From the NCBI GenBank assembly GCA_003554345.1, contig PWGE01000270.1:1-6705 (forward strand): DNA of 6,705 nt, in the 5' to 3' direction. This stretch comes from T1SED10-198M sp003554345 [NCBI: Candidatus Sumerlaeota bacterium]. Lineage in GTDB: Bacteria > Sumerlaeota > T1SED10-198M. The notes under the pieces were generated by a model, which made no database searches, was not told the origin of the DNA, and saw only the letters and a list, made by a program, of their open reading frames with translations. The translations under genes and the position numbers were made by a program. Positions 1 through 6,120 of the stretch are shown in pieces. Each line of letters starts with the position of its first letter. Position 1 is the stretch's first letter.

Positions 1-256
1 CACCACTCCTAAGAAACCCAACTCAGCCCTGCGAAAAGTGGCACGGGTAAGGCTTTCAAATAAAAAGGAGGTCTCTGCTTATATCCCCGGTGAAGGACAT
101 AATCTTCAGGAACATTCTACCGTCCTTATTCGAGGAGGCAGGGTAAAGGATCTGCCCGGTATACGTTATCATGTAGTTCGCGGTTCTTATGACTGCGGCG
201 GAGTAGACGGCAGACAGCGCTCTCGCTCCAAATACGGTACAAGACGCCCTAAATAA
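1..256 (+). CDS. rpsL: 30S ribosomal protein S12, C-terminal part (5' end outside window)
   Basis: S12 sits at the decoding centre of the 30S subunit and helps control tRNA selection accuracy. The reading frame is open from base 2 and gives 84 residues ending in YGTRRPK and a TAA stop. The fragment begins at the family block [13 protein letters not shown] and includes [20 protein letters not shown] and a [12 protein letters not shown] tail, all hallmarks of S12. Compared with E. coli S12 (124 residues), about 39 N-terminal residues lie outside the window. An internal GTG at 38 is codon Val of RKVARV and is not the true start. Lysines equivalent to E. coli Lys43 (bases 11-13) and Lys88 (146-148), where streptomycin-resistance changes arise, are both unmutated. 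The Asp equivalent to E. coli Asp89, the RimO methylthiolation site, is present at 149-151. rpsG follows 40 bases downstream, as in a standard str operon. Confidence 0.98.
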   Translation, partial: TTPKKPNSALRKVARVRLSNKKEVSAYIPGEGHNLQEHSTVLIRGGRVKDLPGIRYHVVRGSYDCGGVDGRQRSRSKYGTRRPK

Positions 257-296
257 CTCATGTAAGAAATATTACAGGCAGGGAGGATTGAAGTAA

Positions 297-773
297 ATGC
301 CAAGAAAAAAAACAAAAGATTTTGATCGAAAGATACAACCGGACGAAAGATATGGAAGTTTTCATGTTTCCAAGCTTATTAATTCTATCATGTTAGATGG
401 CAAGAAAAATGTGGCGCGTAAAATTGTCTACGCCTCCCTGGAAGAAGCCACTGCACGAACCAAAGCTGGTGATATTGAGAAGCTGATGGAGCAGGTACTG
501 GAGAATGTAAAGCCGGTGCTGGAAGTAAAATCACGTCGTGTAGGGGGCGCCAACTACCAGGTTCCGGTAGAAGTACGTGAAAAGCGCCGTCTTTCCCTGG
601 CCTTTAAGTGGATTGTTCTTTCAGCTCGAAAGCGCAGTGGAAAAACCATGGTTGAAAAACTCAGCGCTGAACTGACAGATGCCTACAAAAATGAAGGTGG
701 CGCGGTAAGAAAGCGGGAAGACATGCACCGCATGGCTGAAGCCAACAAGGCTTTTGCCCATCTTAACTGGTAA
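297..773 (+). CDS. rpsG: 30S ribosomal protein S7
   Basis: S7 is a primary 16S rRNA binding protein that nucleates assembly of the 30S head and lines the E-site mRNA exit channel. The protein has 158 residues, close to the usual ~156. Family blocks are visible in order: a basic N-terminus (PRKK), KLINSIMLDGKK, ENVKPVLEVKSRRVGGANYQVP at about residues 69-90, then a C-terminal KREDMHRMAEANKAFAH block. The C-terminus is HLNW rather than the more familiar HYRW. The ATG start is supported by GGGAGG at 281-286 with a 10-base gap, and by the family-typical beginning MPRKK. In E. coli S7 represses its own operon by binding the rpsL-rpsG spacer. Here that spacer is only 40 bases and holds just a weak 5-bp inverted repeat (261-265/272-276), so the E. 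coli style site is not evident. The next gene, fusA, is 118 bases away. Confidence 0.99.
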   Translation: MPRKKTKDFDRKIQPDERYGSFHVSKLINSIMLDGKKNVARKIVYASLEEATARTKAGDIEKLMEQVLENVKPVLEVKSRRVGGANYQVPVEVREKRRLSLAFKWIVLSARKRSGKTMVEKLSAELTDAYKNEGGAVRKREDMHRMAEANKAFAHLNW

Positions 774-786
774 TGTTTCTTCCCTG

Positions 787-855
787 AACAACCTCTAAGA
801 TAACTTTCATTTGAAATACATACTTCGACCCGGTTGTTAAAAACCGGGTCATTTT
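787..855 (+). terminator. Terminator-like hairpin with competing upstream pairing, rpsG-fusA spacer
   Basis: The 118-base rpsG-fusA spacer contains a perfect 9-bp inverted repeat. The left arm is 827-835 (GACCCGGTT), the loop is 836-841 (GTTAAA) and the right arm is 842-850 (AACCGGGTC). It is followed by A and a run of four T (852-855). This resembles a Rho-independent terminator, although the T run is short. Upstream, 787-793 (AACAACC) is perfectly complementary to 832-838 (GGTTGTT), which covers part of the left arm and the loop, so the two pairings exclude each other. This is the geometry of a terminator/antiterminator switch, beginning 14 bases after the rpsG stop codon. Because fusA follows in the same direction, partial termination that tunes EF-G against S12/S7 is more likely than a full operon end. 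The pairing is seen in the sequence; the function is inferred. Confidence 0.55.
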
Positions 856-891
856 CATGAAACTAGAAAAAAAAGAACAAAGGAGAGAGTA

Positions 892-2976
892 ATGGCAAAT
901 TTCCCTGATTTATATAAAATACGAAACGTAGGTATTATGGCACATATTGATGCCGGTAAAACCACACTCACTGAACGCCTGCTCTTTTATACCGGCAGAA
1001 CACATAAAATGGGAGAAACTCATGATGGTGCTTCCGAGATGGACTGGATGGAGCAGGAAAAAGAACGGGGCATCACCATCACATCTGCCTGTACCCAGTG
1101 CTACTGGAAGGGATACACCTATAATATCATTGACACTCCCGGCCATGTTGATTTTACTATTGAAGTGGAAAGATCAATACGTGTACTGGATTCTGCGGTA
1201 GCTATTTTCTGTGCTGTAGGCGGAGTAGAGCCCCAATCTGAAACCGTCTGGCATCAGGCAGATAAATATAAAGTGCCCCGCCTGGCATACATAAACAAAA
1301 TGGACCGGATAGGGGCGGATTTTCATGAAGCTGTAAAGACGATGAAAAAGAAACTGGGTGCTCATCCCCTGGTTATGCAATATCCCCTTGGAAAAGAGGA
1401 CTCTTTCAGGGGAGTGGTCGACCTCATCAGTATGAAGGCATATATCTGGGACCTGGAAACCAGCCGCCAGGATAAAGGTGTCAACTTTTCTGTGGAAGAT
1501 GTCCCCGGGGAATATATGGAAGAAGTAGAAGAAGCAAGGGAACACTTCATGGAAACCCTTTGTGAAAAAGATGAGGACTTCATGGAAAAATATTTATACG
1601 GTGAAGCTCTCTCCGCTGATGAAATTCAAGAAACCATTCGTTCTCTTACCCTGAAATCAATCATCACGCCTGTATTATGTGGTTCAGCTTATAAAAATAT
1701 TGCTGTTCAGCCTCTATTGGATGCCATCATTAATTATTTACCTGCCCCGACCCAGGTTCCCCCTGTCACCGGACATCATCCTGATTCAGAAGAGATCGAG
1801 GAACGTCATGCCTCCTTCAATGAACCACTGGCCGGATTGGTGTTTAAAATAATGAGCGACCCTTTTATGGGAAAACTCTGTTTTATAAGGATTTATTCCG
1901 GACGTCTTGACGCCAATTCCTACGCCTTGAATTCCATTAGTGGATCTATTGAAAAAGTAGGAAGACTGGTAAAGTTACATGCCAACAAGAAAGAAGATGT
2001 TAAATCTCTTTATGCTGGCGATATCGGTGCTATCATCGGAGCAAAAAATGTATCTACCGGTGACACCCTATGCGATCCTGATTATCCAATATGCCTGGAA
2101 AACCTGGACTTTCCCGAAACCGTCATTTCCATTTCTATCGAACCTGAATCCCGGGCAGACCAGGAAAAACTCTCAAAAGGACTCAACGCCCTGGCCGCAG
2201 AAGACCCTTCTTTCCAGGTAAACAGTAATGAAGAAACCGGTGAAACAGTCATATCAGGCATGGGCGAACTTCACCTGGAAGTCATTGTTGACAGATTGAA
2301 AAGAGAATTTGGAGTGTCTGCCAATATTGGTGAGCCCAAAGTCGCATACAGGGAAACCCTCACCAGAGAAGTAACAGTAGAAGCCAAGCATGTCAAGCAG
2401 TCGGGAGGTCATGGTCAGTACGCGCATGCCAAAGCCATTATTAAACCCAAAGACCCCGGTTTTGGTTTTGAGTTCAGTAATAAGATAGTCAGGGGTGTTA
2501 TTCCCAAAGAATACATCCCCTCTGTAGAAAAGGGCATCATTGAATCCATGTCCATGGGTTCGCTGGCAGGCTATCCGATTGTTGATTTAAAGGTAGAGCT
2601 GATTGATGGTTCCTACCATGAAGTAGACTCTTCAGAAATGGCTTTTCGAATTGCAGGCAACCAATTGATGCGTGAAGCTGCCAGGAAAGGAAAGCCTATC
2701 TTACTGGAACCTCTCATGCAATTAGAGGTCATAACTCCGGAAGAATACATGGGGGATATTATCGGATATCTCCAGGGAAAGCGCGCTAAAATCGAAAAGA
2801 TCGACATAAAGAAAACCCGGAACATTCTCAAGTGTTTCGCCCCTCTGAAAGAAATGTTCGGATTTTCCACTATATTGCGCAATTTATCGCAGGGACGGGC
2901 AACATACACTATGCAGTTCTCACATTATGCCGAAGTACCCACCTCAATTTTAGAAGATTTGTTGACAAATAAATAA
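892..2976 (+). CDS. fusA: Translation elongation factor G
   Basis: EF-G is the GTPase that drives translocation of tRNAs and mRNA after peptide-bond formation and works with RRF in ribosome recycling. The product has 694 residues (E. coli 704). The GTP-binding motifs are complete: P-loop AHIDAGKT (17-24), switch I RGITI (59-63), DTPGH (81-85, with His85 at the catalytic position), NKMD (135-138) and GSAYKN (264-269). Domains II and III follow to about residue 480. Domain IV has the tip loop KQSGGHGQY (to residue 510) and SYHEVDSSE, with His576 matching E. coli His583. Domain V runs from about 606. Oddities are His507 where Arg is common, and [10 protein letters not shown] (625-634) where the family usually has GDLxxRRGxI. 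The start follows AGGAG at 881-885 with a 6-base gap. No tuf gene follows; rpsJ is next. This is a canonical EF-G rather than a TetM-type protection protein, judging from its position in the str cluster. Confidence 0.98.
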   Translation: MANFPDLYKIRNVGIMAHIDAGKTTLTERLLFYTGRTHKMGETHDGASEMDWMEQEKERGITITSACTQCYWKGYTYNIIDTPGHVDFTIEVERSIRVLDSAVAIFCAVGGVEPQSETVWHQADKYKVPRLAYINKMDRIGADFHEAVKTMKKKLGAHPLVMQYPLGKEDSFRGVVDLISMKAYIWDLETSRQDKGVNFSVEDVPGEYMEEVEEAREHFMETLCEKDEDFMEKYLYGEALSADEIQETIRSLTLKSIITPVLCGSAYKNIAVQPLLDAIINYLPAPTQVPPVTGHHPDSEEIEERHASFNEPLAGLVFKIMSDPFMGKLCFIRIYSGRLDANSYALNSISGSIEKVGRLVKLHANKKEDVKSLYAGDIGAIIGAKNVSTGDTLCDPDYPICLENLDFPETVISISIEPESRADQEKLSKGLNALAAEDPSFQVNSNEETGETVISGMGELHLEVIVDRLKREFGVSANIGEPKVAYRETLTREVTVEAKHVKQSGGHGQYAHAKAIIKPKDPGFGFEFSNKIVRGVIPKEYIPSVEKGIIESMSMGSLAGYPIVDLKVELIDGSYHEVDSSEMAFRIAGNQLMREAARKGKPILLEPLMQLEVITPEEYMGDIIGYLQGKRAKIEKIDIKKTRNILKCFAPLKEMFGFSTILRNLSQGRATYTMQFSHYAEVPTSILEDLLTNK

Positions 2977-2989
2977 AAAAAGTTAGACT
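2962..2989 (+). promoter_or_regulatory. Candidate sigma70-type promoter at the end of fusA, ahead of rpsJ
   Basis: A perfect -35 consensus TTGACA lies at 2962-2967. A 16-base spacer leads to TAGACT at 2984-2989, which matches TATAAT at four of six positions including the key A2 and T6. Transcription would begin near 2996 and give a leader of about 75 bases before rpsJ, a sensible place for a separate S10-cluster promoter. The -35 overlaps the last sense codons of fusA (Leu-Thr-Asn-Lys), so the hexamer could be a coincidence of coding sequence. No upstream activating element was recognised. Confidence 0.4.
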
Positions 2990-3010
2990 ATTCGCTCACA
3001 TTATTGGTTG

Positions 3011-3051
3011 GTTAGAAGGCTATTTTTTCAAGCTGACTAAAAAAATCTAAT
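3011..3051 (+). promoter_or_regulatory. A+U-rich leader hairpin candidate before rpsJ
   Basis: In the 93-base fusA-rpsJ spacer, GTTAGA (3011-3016) can pair with TCTAAT (3046-3051, one G-U pair). TTTTTT (3023-3028) can pair with the adjacent A run (3039-3045), leaving AGGCTA as a left-side bulge and a loop of about ten bases. The Shine-Dalgarno sequence follows at once (3055-3058). A second copy of GTTAGA at 2982-2987 could compete for TCTAAT. The helix is almost all A-U and therefore weak. It does not resemble the E. coli S10 leader recognised by L4, and any regulatory role is a guess. Confidence 0.25.
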
Positions 3052-3054
3052 GAA

Positions 3055-3072
3055 GAGGATTATAATGCGATG
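3055..3072 (+). promoter_or_regulatory. rpsJ ribosome binding site with two closely placed ATG codons
   Basis: GAGG at 3055-3058 precedes ATG at 3065-3067 (6-base gap, out of frame) and ATG at 3070-3072 (11-base gap, the rpsJ start). The first ATG opens an 11-codon frame that ends at TAA 3098-3100 inside rpsJ. Homology of the product clearly selects the second ATG, but by spacing the first should compete for initiation. This could lower rpsJ translation, or it may have no effect. Confidence 0.5.
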
Positions 3073-3378
3073 CCAAGGCAAAAGATTCGTATCAAATTAA
3101 AAGCTTTTGACTGCCGGCTTCTGGAGACGTCGGTACAGGACATTATTGAACAGGTCAAGAATACCGGGACCAGTGTGAGAGGGCCTGTACCATTGCCCAT
3201 CAAGATTGAGAAGTTTTGTGTCAACCGTTCTCCACACATCGACAAAAAGTCCCGGGAACAATTCGAAATACGGACCCACAAGCGCTTACTTGATATTATT
3301 GACCCCAACGATAAGACTATTGAAGCCCTGACCAACCTGGAGTTACCGGCAGGCGTTGAGGTAGATATTAAGCAATAA
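3070..3378 (+). CDS. rpsJ: 30S ribosomal protein S10 (NusE)
   Basis: S10 belongs to the 30S head and, as NusE, also acts with NusB in antitermination complexes and contacts NusG to couple transcription and translation. The 102-residue product has the usual family length. Recognisable blocks are [10 protein letters not shown] at the start, GPVPLPIK at about 38-45, and [23 protein letters not shown] at about 54-76, which corresponds to the exposed loop region and the family signature. The C-terminus AGVEVDIKQ is also typical. The in-frame ATG at 3070 yields the expected [10 protein letters not shown] start. It lies 11 bases after GAGG (3055-3058), a long gap, while an out-of-frame ATG at 3065 has the better spacing. 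This is normally the first gene of the S10 cluster; here it directly follows fusA with no tuf between. rplC follows after 37 bases. Confidence 0.98.
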   Translation: MPRQKIRIKLKAFDCRLLETSVQDIIEQVKNTGTSVRGPVPLPIKIEKFCVNRSPHIDKKSREQFEIRTHKRLLDIIDPNDKTIEALTNLELPAGVEVDIKQ

Positions 3379-3385
3379 TATCACC

Positions 3386-3400
3386 TGTATATGTATACAT
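3386..3400 (+). repeat. Palindrome just upstream of rplC
   Basis: Bases 3391-3400 read ATGTATACAT, a perfect 10-base palindrome. An overlapping pair of arms, TGTATA (3386-3391) and TATACA (3394-3399), are inverted repeats separated by two bases. The element fills much of the 37-base rpsJ-rplC spacer and ends two bases before the AGGAG motif (3403-3407) of rplC. It could form only a weak RNA hairpin. A DNA-binding site or chance in A+T-rich spacer sequence are both possible. Confidence 0.4.
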
Positions 3401-3415
3401 AAAGGAGATATAAAA

Positions 3416-4039
3416 ATGTCCCAAGGATTGATCGGCAAAAAAATCGGGATGACATCAATATGCACAGAAGAGGGCAAAGTAATACCGGTTACCGTCATAC
3501 AGGCCGGGCCGTGTACTGTTGTGCAAAAGAAAGAAGATGAAAAAGACGGTTACACTGCCCTGCAACTGGGATACGGAACAATAAAGAAAGAACATAAAGT
3601 GCCCAACCCGATGAAAGGACACTTCAAGAAGCATAATCTGCCCTGTTTCAAGACACTGAGCGAATTTCGTTTTCCTGAAAGCACGGATTACGAAATCGGC
3701 GCCAGTGTTGATGTTTCTCTTTTTGAGGAAGGAGACAGTGTCCTTGTTACCGGAAAAAGCAAGGGACGTGGTTTTACCGGCGTCTTGAAGAGATGGAATA
3801 TGAGTGGCGGACCGGCATCTCATGGTTCCCGTGCGTACCGCATACCAGGTGCCCAGGGACAATGTGCTGATCCGGCACGCGTTTTCAAGGGAAAACGCGG
3901 TCCCGGTCGATATGGAAATAAAAAAACAACCATACAAAATCTTGAAGTTATCAGGGTATTAGCAGACAAAAACCTGATACTGGTAAAGGGTTCAGTACCC
4001 GGTCCACGCAAAGGTTTACTCATAATCAGGAAAAAATAA
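3416..4039 (+). CDS. rplC: 50S ribosomal protein L3
   Basis: L3 binds 23S rRNA early in 50S assembly, and its central extension reaches toward the peptidyl-transferase centre. The protein has 207 residues (E. coli 209). It begins LIGKKIGMT and contains [17 protein letters not shown] (about 111-127), GGPASHGS (131-138) and [11 protein letters not shown] near the C-terminus, all diagnostic. In the loop near the active site it reads [21 protein letters not shown]. Position Ala151 aligns with E. coli Gln150, the residue methylated by PrmB, so that modification site is absent; many non-proteobacterial L3 proteins also lack it. The following segment is GPGRYG (162-167) where MPGxMG or MAGQMG is common. 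Start: AGGAG at 3403-3407, 8 bases before ATG. rplD follows after 22 bases, in the usual S10-cluster order. Confidence 0.98.
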   Translation: MSQGLIGKKIGMTSICTEEGKVIPVTVIQAGPCTVVQKKEDEKDGYTALQLGYGTIKKEHKVPNPMKGHFKKHNLPCFKTLSEFRFPESTDYEIGASVDVSLFEEGDSVLVTGKSKGRGFTGVLKRWNMSGGPASHGSRAYRIPGAQGQCADPARVFKGKRGPGRYGNKKTTIQNLEVIRVLADKNLILVKGSVPGPRKGLLIIRKK

Positions 4040-4061
4040 CAAGGAAACGAGGTAAAGGAAA

Positions 4062-4685
4062 ATGGCAACCATAACATTATATAATTCCAGCGGACAAAAA
4101 GAAGGAACGAAAGATTTGCCTGATATACCTCAACCCGACCGTTTACCCGGTCTTTTATGGGAAGGCATCGTCAATTACAATGCCAATCAAAGGCGGGGTA
4201 CAGCCAGCACAAAAGGTCGCAGTGAAGTAAACAAGAGTAAACGAAAACCCTGGCCTCAAAAAGGCAGGGGCACCGCTCGCGCCGGCAGCGCTGCTTCTCC
4301 TATCTGGCGAGGCGGAGGAGTCACCTTCGGACCCAAACCACGGGATTTTTCCTACAAGCTGCCAGGCACTAAAAAGAAGAAAATTTACCAGGCTCTGTGG
4401 CGCTATAAAGTACTTAATGATAAGGTTTCCGTGATTAAAAGTTTTCAGTTTACCAAACCCAGTACCAAAGCTTTTGCTGAAATACTGACAAATATGGAGC
4501 TTGACAAAAGCAAAGTGCTGGTTATCACCAGAGAAACAGATAAAAAGGTTTACTATTCTGCTCGCAATTTACCGCAGGTAAAGGTATTGCCCTTAAATAA
4601 TGTAAATCTTTTTGATCTGGCAAAATACGACAACATTCTGATAACTGAAGAATTATTGTCGGTTATCGAAGGAGTGGTACAATGA
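4062..4685 (+). CDS. rplD: 50S ribosomal protein L4
   Basis: L4 is a 23S rRNA binding protein whose long loop lines the nascent-peptide exit tunnel. In E. coli it also represses the S10 operon. The product has 207 residues. It shows QRRGTASTKGRSEV (about 43-56), then the tunnel-loop region KPWPQKGRGTARAGS (62-76), SPIWRGGGVTFGPKPRDFSYKLP, and a Rossmann-like C-terminal part with VLVITRE and SARNLPQVKVLPLNNVNLFDLAKYD. In the loop the almost invariant KGTGRAR is KGRGTAR: the Thr and Arg appear exchanged at positions 69 and 71. Lys67, equal to E. coli Lys63 (a macrolide-resistance site), is retained. Start: GAGGT at 4049-4053, 8 bases before ATG. The stop TGA overlaps the rplW start by four bases (ATGA, 4682-4685), implying translational coupling. 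This is the only gene with a visible end here that does not stop with TAA. Confidence 0.98.
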   Translation: MATITLYNSSGQKEGTKDLPDIPQPDRLPGLLWEGIVNYNANQRRGTASTKGRSEVNKSKRKPWPQKGRGTARAGSAASPIWRGGGVTFGPKPRDFSYKLPGTKKKKIYQALWRYKVLNDKVSVIKSFQFTKPSTKAFAEILTNMELDKSKVLVITRETDKKVYYSARNLPQVKVLPLNNVNLFDLAKYDNILITEELLSVIEGVVQ

Positions 4686-4960
4686 AATCGCCCCATGACA
4701 TTATCGTGCGACCGCTTTTGACAGAAAAAGCGTCCATGCATTATTTACCGCACAATAAATATTTATTTGAAGTTCATCCTTCTGCTAACAAGATTGAAAT
4801 CCGGGAAGCCATAGAAAAGTGTTTTGATGTCAAGGTTAAAACAGTCAATATCATGACCAGGCGAGGGAAGCTGCGTCGTGTACGACAGGTACCCGGTTAT
4901 CGTAAAAATAGAAAGTTAGCTATCATAGCACTGAAAGAAGGGGAAATAGAAGTCCTGTAA
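4682..4960 (+). CDS. rplW: 50S ribosomal protein L23
   Basis: L23 lies at the mouth of the exit tunnel and is the docking point for trigger factor and the signal recognition particle. The 92-residue product is slightly short for the family (about 95-100). It has the N-terminal block DIIVRPLLTEKAS (6-18). Glu15 there matches E. coli Glu18, the trigger-factor contact. The middle has KIEIREAIEKCFDVKV followed by VNIMTRRGKLRRV, and the end is KLAIIALKEGEIEVL. AAGGAG at 4669-4674 lies within the end of rplD, 7 bases before the start, and the ATG overlaps the rplD stop, so the two are probably translated in a coupled way. The TAA stop of this gene is itself part of the AAGGAG motif serving rplB. 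Confidence 0.97.
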   Translation: MKSPHDIIVRPLLTEKASMHYLPHNKYLFEVHPSANKIEIREAIEKCFDVKVKTVNIMTRRGKLRRVRQVPGYRKNRKLAIIALKEGEIEVL

Positions 4961-4972
4961 GGAGCGACAATC

Positions 4973-5803
4973 ATGCCAATAAAAGAATACAAACCAACAT
5001 CCAATGCCCGACGGGGAATGACAGGCCACTCATTTGATGGTTTAAGCAAGAAGAAGCCTGAGAAGTCCTTACTCGTCAGCAAAAAGAGAAAAAGCGGCAG
5101 AAGCAGCAGTGGTCGTATAGCGGTACGACGTTCCGGAGGCGGGCATAAAAGAAAGTACCGCATTATAGATTTCAAAAGAACAAAAGACGGTATACCGGCC
5201 CGGGTCCGATCCATTGAATACGATCCCAACCGCAGTGCCCGTATTGCTTTACTGGTTTACGCAGATGGAGAAAAAAGATATATTCTCGCACCGATGAATC
5301 TCAAAGAAGGTGATGTCATAGAATCCGGCACCCAGGCTAAAATCAAGACAGGAAACAATCTGCCCATTTCTCATATACCGGTAGGAACCATAGTGCATTG
5401 TATAGAACTCAAACCAGGAAAAGGTGCTCAAATAGTACGAAGCGCCGGCAACTATGCCCATCTGGTAGCAAAAGAAGGTAAGCATGCTCATATACGTCTT
5501 CCTTCCGGGGAAATTCGACTGGTTCAGACGAACTGCAGAGCTACTGTTGGCCAGGTTGGCAATGCCGAACACGAAAATGTGACTCTTGGAAAAGCCGGCA
5601 GGAGTCGCTGGCTGGGCAACCGACCCACCGTAAGGGGAGTGGCCATGAATCCCATTGACCACCCTCATGGCGGAGGAGAAGGAAAATCCAAGGGAAATCA
5701 TCCTGTCACTCCGTGGGGTCAACCCACAAAAGGGTATAAAACCCGTCGCAAAAAAGCAAGTGATAAAATGATTGTTCAAAGAAGAAAAAATAGGAAGAGG
5801 TAA
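4973..5803 (+). CDS. rplB: 50S ribosomal protein L2
   Basis: L2 is among the most conserved ribosomal proteins. It is needed for subunit association and for organising the peptidyl-transferase region. The protein has 276 residues (E. coli 273). Visible blocks are KYKPTS and KPEKSLL at the N-terminus, [15 protein letters not shown] (about 57-71), [47 protein letters not shown] and [12 protein letters not shown] (226-237). His230 in that last motif corresponds to the functionally important E. coli His229. The C-terminal tail after [14 protein letters not shown] is strongly basic and ends RRKNRKR. Start: AAGGAG at 4959-4964, overlapping the rplW stop, 8 bases before ATG. rpsS starts only 3 bases after the stop, so translation of the two is probably coupled. 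Confidence 0.99.
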   Translation: MPIKEYKPTSNARRGMTGHSFDGLSKKKPEKSLLVSKKRKSGRSSSGRIAVRRSGGGHKRKYRIIDFKRTKDGIPARVRSIEYDPNRSARIALLVYADGEKRYILAPMNLKEGDVIESGTQAKIKTGNNLPISHIPVGTIVHCIELKPGKGAQIVRSAGNYAHLVAKEGKHAHIRLPSGEIRLVQTNCRATVGQVGNAEHENVTLGKAGRSRWLGNRPTVRGVAMNPIDHPHGGGEGKSKGNHPVTPWGQPTKGYKTRRKKASDKMIVQRRKNRKR

Positions 5804-5806
5804 ATT

Positions 5807-6091
5807 ATGCCTAGATCGTTGAAAAAAGGACCGTACGTACATTCGAGTTTATTCAAGAAGGTTAATGTGGCTCGAGAGAGCGGGAAAAAGGATATCATAA
5901 AAACCTACTCCCGTTCGTCAACGATTATTCCCAAGATGATTGGTATGACCATTGCTGTACACAACGGCAAGAAATTTATTCCCGTCTATGTAACGGAAAA
6001 CATGATTGGTCATAAGCTGGGCGAATTCGCACCCACCCGTACTTTCCGAGTACACGGTGGTAAATTGGCCAGAAGAGTTGTCGAGAAATAA
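5807..6091 (+). CDS. rpsS: 30S ribosomal protein S19
   Basis: S19 is a 30S head protein near the A site. It pairs with S13 and takes part in inter-subunit bridges. The product has 94 residues, within the family range. It starts [11 protein letters not shown] and contains the family signature from [10 protein letters not shown] through [13 protein letters not shown] (about 53-78). The universal TFRGH after this reads TFRVH, with Val82 where Gly is expected (codon 6050-6052). The C-terminus is a short basic tail. The Shine-Dalgarno GGAAGAGG (5793-5800) lies in the last codons of rplB, 6 bases before ATG. The gene ends with two adjacent TAA codons (6089-6094). rplV follows after 29 bases. Confidence 0.98.
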   Translation: MPRSLKKGPYVHSSLFKKVNVARESGKKDIIKTYSRSSTIIPKMIGMTIAVHNGKKFIPVYVTENMIGHKLGEFAPTRTFRVHGGKLARRVVEK

Positions 6092-6120
6092 TAAGTTTCT
6101 GGAAAAGAGGGAAATAGAAA

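Noticed and set aside
261-276. TGTAA/TTACA inverted repeat in the rpsL-rpsG spacer as an S7 operator
   Set aside because: A 5-bp A-U-rich stem is easily chance, and it does not resemble the larger E. coli S7 target.
811-839. TTGAAA as a possible -35 for a fusA promoter
   Set aside because: The sequence 17 bases downstream (TTGTTA) is a poor -10 and lies within the hairpin.
1174-1545. Minus-strand open frames within the fusA G domain
   Set aside because: They are antisense shadows of a canonical EF-G; the hydrophobic and cysteine-rich appearance comes from the complementary codons.
2968-2985. A-rich stretch after the fusA stop as a terminator
   Set aside because: It lacks a G+C-rich stem before a T run on the coding strand, and transcription appears to continue into the S10 genes.
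3061-3066. Perfect TATAAT hexamer just before rpsJ
   Set aside because: No acceptable -35 lies 16-18 bases upstream, and transcription would start inside rpsJ, removing its start codon.
3455-3937. 160-codon minus-strand open frame across rplC
   Set aside because: It is antisense to conserved L3 coding sequence, with no family motif and no convincing ribosome binding site.
4682-4685. rplD/rplW overlap as a possible frameshift or fusion
   Set aside because: Both proteins are complete and full length; ATGA overlap is an ordinary coupling arrangement.
5249-5842. Long open frame (197 codons) on the minus strand across rplB and the start of rpsS
   Set aside because: It is fully antisense to two highly conserved ribosomal genes, shows no recognisable motif, and its product composition looks like a complementary-strand shadow.
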